Source: Prosthecobacter debontii (GTDB lineage Bacteria > Verrucomicrobiota > Verrucomicrobiia > Verrucomicrobiales > Akkermansiaceae). Taken from it: a DNA stretch of 64,000 bases. How positions within the stretch are numbered: position 1 is the first letter of the stretch; every line of letters begins with the position of its first letter. The position numbers and the translations under genes were made by a program. The stretch covers positions 1-64,000 of the forward strand of contig CAMAXN010000002.1 in assembly GCA_945862245.1 (NCBI GenBank), in the 5' to 3' direction. Under the pieces are notes generated by a model. It ran no database searches. It worked only from the letters and a program-made list of their open reading frames with translations, and was not told where the DNA came from. Shown in pieces: positions 62,195 through 64,000 of the stretch.

Positions 62195-64000
62195 TCAAAG
62201 CGTTTGCGCGACCTTATCGAGCTTGTAGCACTCGATGATGTCGCCATCTTGGTATTCGTTGAACTCGCCGAGACGGATACCGCATTCGAAGTTAGTGCGG
62301 ACTTCCTCGACCTCCTCGTGGAAGCGGCGGAGGGTGGACATCTTGCCATCGAAAACCGGGATACCGCCGCGGATGACGCGGGCGTGTGCCTTGCGGTGCA
62401 CCTTACCGTCAGTGATGAAACAGCCGGCGGCTTTGCCCTTGTTGACCTTGAAAACCTGGCGGCACTCGGCGTGGCCGATGACCGTCTCGCGAGTGAGCGG
62501 CTCGAGCAAGCCGAGCATTGCCTCGCGGACCTGGTCGATGAGTTCGTAAACGATGGAGAAGAGTTTGATCTCTACTCCGGCGGCCTTCGCAGCTTTCACG
62601 GCCTTCGCCTCCACCTTGACGTTAAAGCCCATGATGATCGCGTCCGACGAGTCGGCGTAGGCGATATCGGATTCAGTTACAGGCCCGGCTGCGGCGGTGA
62701 TGAACTGGCAGTCCACCTTGGCAGACTCGATAGCTAGAATCGCCTTCTTGATTGCTTCGACAGAACCCTGAACATCGCACTTGAGAATGATCTTGAGCTG
62801 GTTTTTGCCGCCACCGTCGTTGACCATAGAGAACAGGTCTTCCATGCGGTTGCGGTGCTGCGGCTTTAGGCGTTTGAGCCGGAGTTCTTCCTGACGGTCA
62901 GCAGCTAGGGCTTTCGCCTCGCGCTCGGTCTTCATTTCAGTGAGATGATCACCGACGTTGGGCAATTCCTCGAATCCGATCACTTCCACAGGCATTCCGG
63001 GAAGAGCGGACTTCACTTGCTCGCCAAGATCATTAATGAGTGAGCGGACTTTTCCGGCGAAGGGACCGCAAATGAAAGGGGTGCCGATTTTCAGTGTGCC
63101 CGATTCGACGATCACCGTCGCGGTAGTGCCGCGGCCAGGAACAACGCGTGCTTCGATGACACCCGCACGGGTGGTTGCCTTTGGGTTAGCGCGCAGTTCG
63201 AGCACTTCCGCCTGTAGAATAATGAGCTCAAGAAGATCATCCATACCTTCGCCTTTTAGCGCTGAGATGGTCGCGAATTCAGTATCGCCACCGTAATCCG
63301 TAGTCTGCAAGCTGGCCTCTGCGAGCTGGGATTTCACCCGCTCAATGTTCGCAGAGGGCAGGTCGCACTTGTTGATCGCAACGATGATCGTCTTACCGGC
63401 TTTCTGGGCGTGCTTGATGGCCTCGGTGGTCTGCGGCATGATGCCGTCATTTGCAGCTACAACAATGATCGCGATGTCGGTGATGTTCGCGCCACGCTTC
63501 CGCATGTCGGAGAAAATGGCGTGACCGGGGGTATCTAGGAACGTGATAAGCTGGCTATTGTGGTTCACCTGATAAGCACCGATGTGCTGCGTGATGCCGC
63601 CGGCCTCGCCGCTCACGACCTTGCTCTTGCGGTAGTAGTCGAGGATGGAAGTCTTGCCATGGTCGACATGTCCCATGATCGTAACAATGGGCGGACGTAC
63701 TTTGAGAAGATCTTCAGGTTCGGACTGCGGTGCTTCCGGCTCGACGATAACCTCTTCGACCTTATGGAATCCCTTATCCTTGTCGCGCTTCTCGCGCTCG
63801 AATGTGAAGCCGTGGATTTCGCAAACCTTTGCCGCGATATCAGGTTCAAGCGGCTGGTTCGGTGCAGGGAATACGCCGAGCTTGATGAGATCTGCCATCA
63901 CGTTGAACGGCTTTAGTCCTAGGCGGGCGGCCAGATCGGAAACGAGGATGGGTGGCTTAATGACAATCAGCTTCGGATCGTCGGATTCGGACTCATCACT
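62195..64000 (-). CDS. infB: translation initiation factor IF-2, 5' end outside window
   Basis: The C-terminal 601 residues are visible; the frame is open to the window's right edge, so the N-terminal part is missing. The G domain starts [41 protein letters not shown] (G1), DTPGHAIF (G3) and NKCDLPS (G4). The IF2 domains II-IV follow ([21 protein letters not shown] and [43 protein letters not shown]). It brings initiator tRNA to the 30S subunit. Upstream residues at the edge ([34 protein letters not shown]) are the family's IF2_N module. rbfA lies downstream. Confidence 0.95.
   Translation of the reverse strand, partial: SDESESDDPKLIVIKPPILVSDLAARLGLKPFNVMADLIKLGVFPAPNQPLEPDIAAKVCEIHGFTFEREKRDKDKGFHKVEEVIVEPEAPQSEPEDLLKVRPPIVTIMGHVDHGKTSILDYYRKSKVVSGEAGGITQHIGAYQVNHNSQLITFLDTPGHAIFSDMRKRGANITDIAIIVVAANDGIMPQTTEAIKHAQKAGKTIIVAINKCDLPSANIERVKSQLAEASLQTTDYGGDTEFATISALKGEGMDDLLELIILQAEVLELRANPKATTRAGVIEARVVPGRGTTATVIVESGTLKIGTPFICGPFAGKVRSLINDLGEQVKSALPGMPVEVIGFEELPNVGDHLTEMKTEREAKALAADRQEELRLKRLKPQHRNRMEDLFSMVNDGGGKNQLKIILKCDVQGSVEAIKKAILAIESAKVDCQFITAAAGPVTESDIAYADSSDAIIMGFNVKVEAKAVKAAKAAGVEIKLFSIVYELIDQVREAMLGLLEPLTRETVIGHAECRQVFKVNKGKAAGCFITDGKVHRKAHARVIRGGIPVFDGKMSTLRRFHEEVEEVRTNFECGIRLGEFNEYQDGDIIECYKLDKVAQTL

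Overview
The window comes from the chromosome of a member of the Verrucomicrobiota, probably class Verrucomicrobiae. Evidence for this is a run of three prepilin-like genes of the Verru_Chthon cassette type, a secreted PA14 multihaem cytochrome next to a large beta-propeller-like protein (a PVC pairing), a sulfatase, a Rho factor with a long basic N-terminal extension, and many secreted proteins of lineage-restricted look. No prophage, CRISPR array, intact insertion sequence, rRNA or tRNA gene was seen. Most genes are housekeeping.

Layout. 1-9.7 kb: end of an AI-2E-type permease, haem A synthase, a secreted Tyr/Ser-rich protein, galE, cassette genes D-B-C, then a coupled pair of a TPR/coiled-coil protein and a lipoprotein on the minus strand. 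9.9-22.4 kb: smc, a frameshifted secreted gene, small proteins, cutA, an oxidoreductase/TIM-barrel sugar pair, a YwaF-like membrane protein, ispH, a Dabb protein, a transporter fused to a hotdog thioesterase domain, and a secreted GH95-N-domain-like protein. 22.7-31.9 kb: rho, an unusual purL, a broken HipB-like regulator, rpoN and a parA-family gene. 32.3-36.6 kb: the proton-translocating transhydrogenase genes (pntA part 1, part 2, pntB) and small membrane proteins. 36.8-49.7 kb: ilvA, a repeat protein, a CIA30-FAS1 fusion, a sulfatase, an SGNH-hydrolase relic, two dispersed repeats, ilvN/ilvB, prfC, tadA, rpe. 49.9-64 kb: a pRiA4b ORF-3-like gene, rpsB-tsf-rpsU, an AT-rich gap with DnaA-box-like 9-mers, htpG, a NUDIX gene, a YefM-YoeB toxin-antitoxin pair, an antitoxin relic, the cytochrome/propeller pair, and rbfA-infB, which runs off the right edge.

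The main discovery candidate is in purL (24444-28889). A block of about 247 residues (about 301-547) is inserted in frame between two stretches that are adjacent in ordinary PurL. It carries kinase-like signatures: a beta3-type Ala-Leu-Lys, a catalytic-loop-like Asp-x-Lys-Pro-x-Asn and a Pro-Ile-Asp metal-site analogue. It most resembles the kinase domain of phage and plasmid polyvalent proteins. The same gene also carries two perfect hairpins in its coding sequence and a linker related to DNA found just after smc, so it appears to have taken in foreign or repetitive DNA three times without losing its frame.

Other points: a MITE-like element with inverted ends, a 120-bp repeat present in two inverted copies about 94% identical, scattered copies of an 'accgcagat..acgcagat' repeat, and four broken genes (a secreted protein, a HipB-like regulator, an SGNH hydrolase and an orphan antitoxin).
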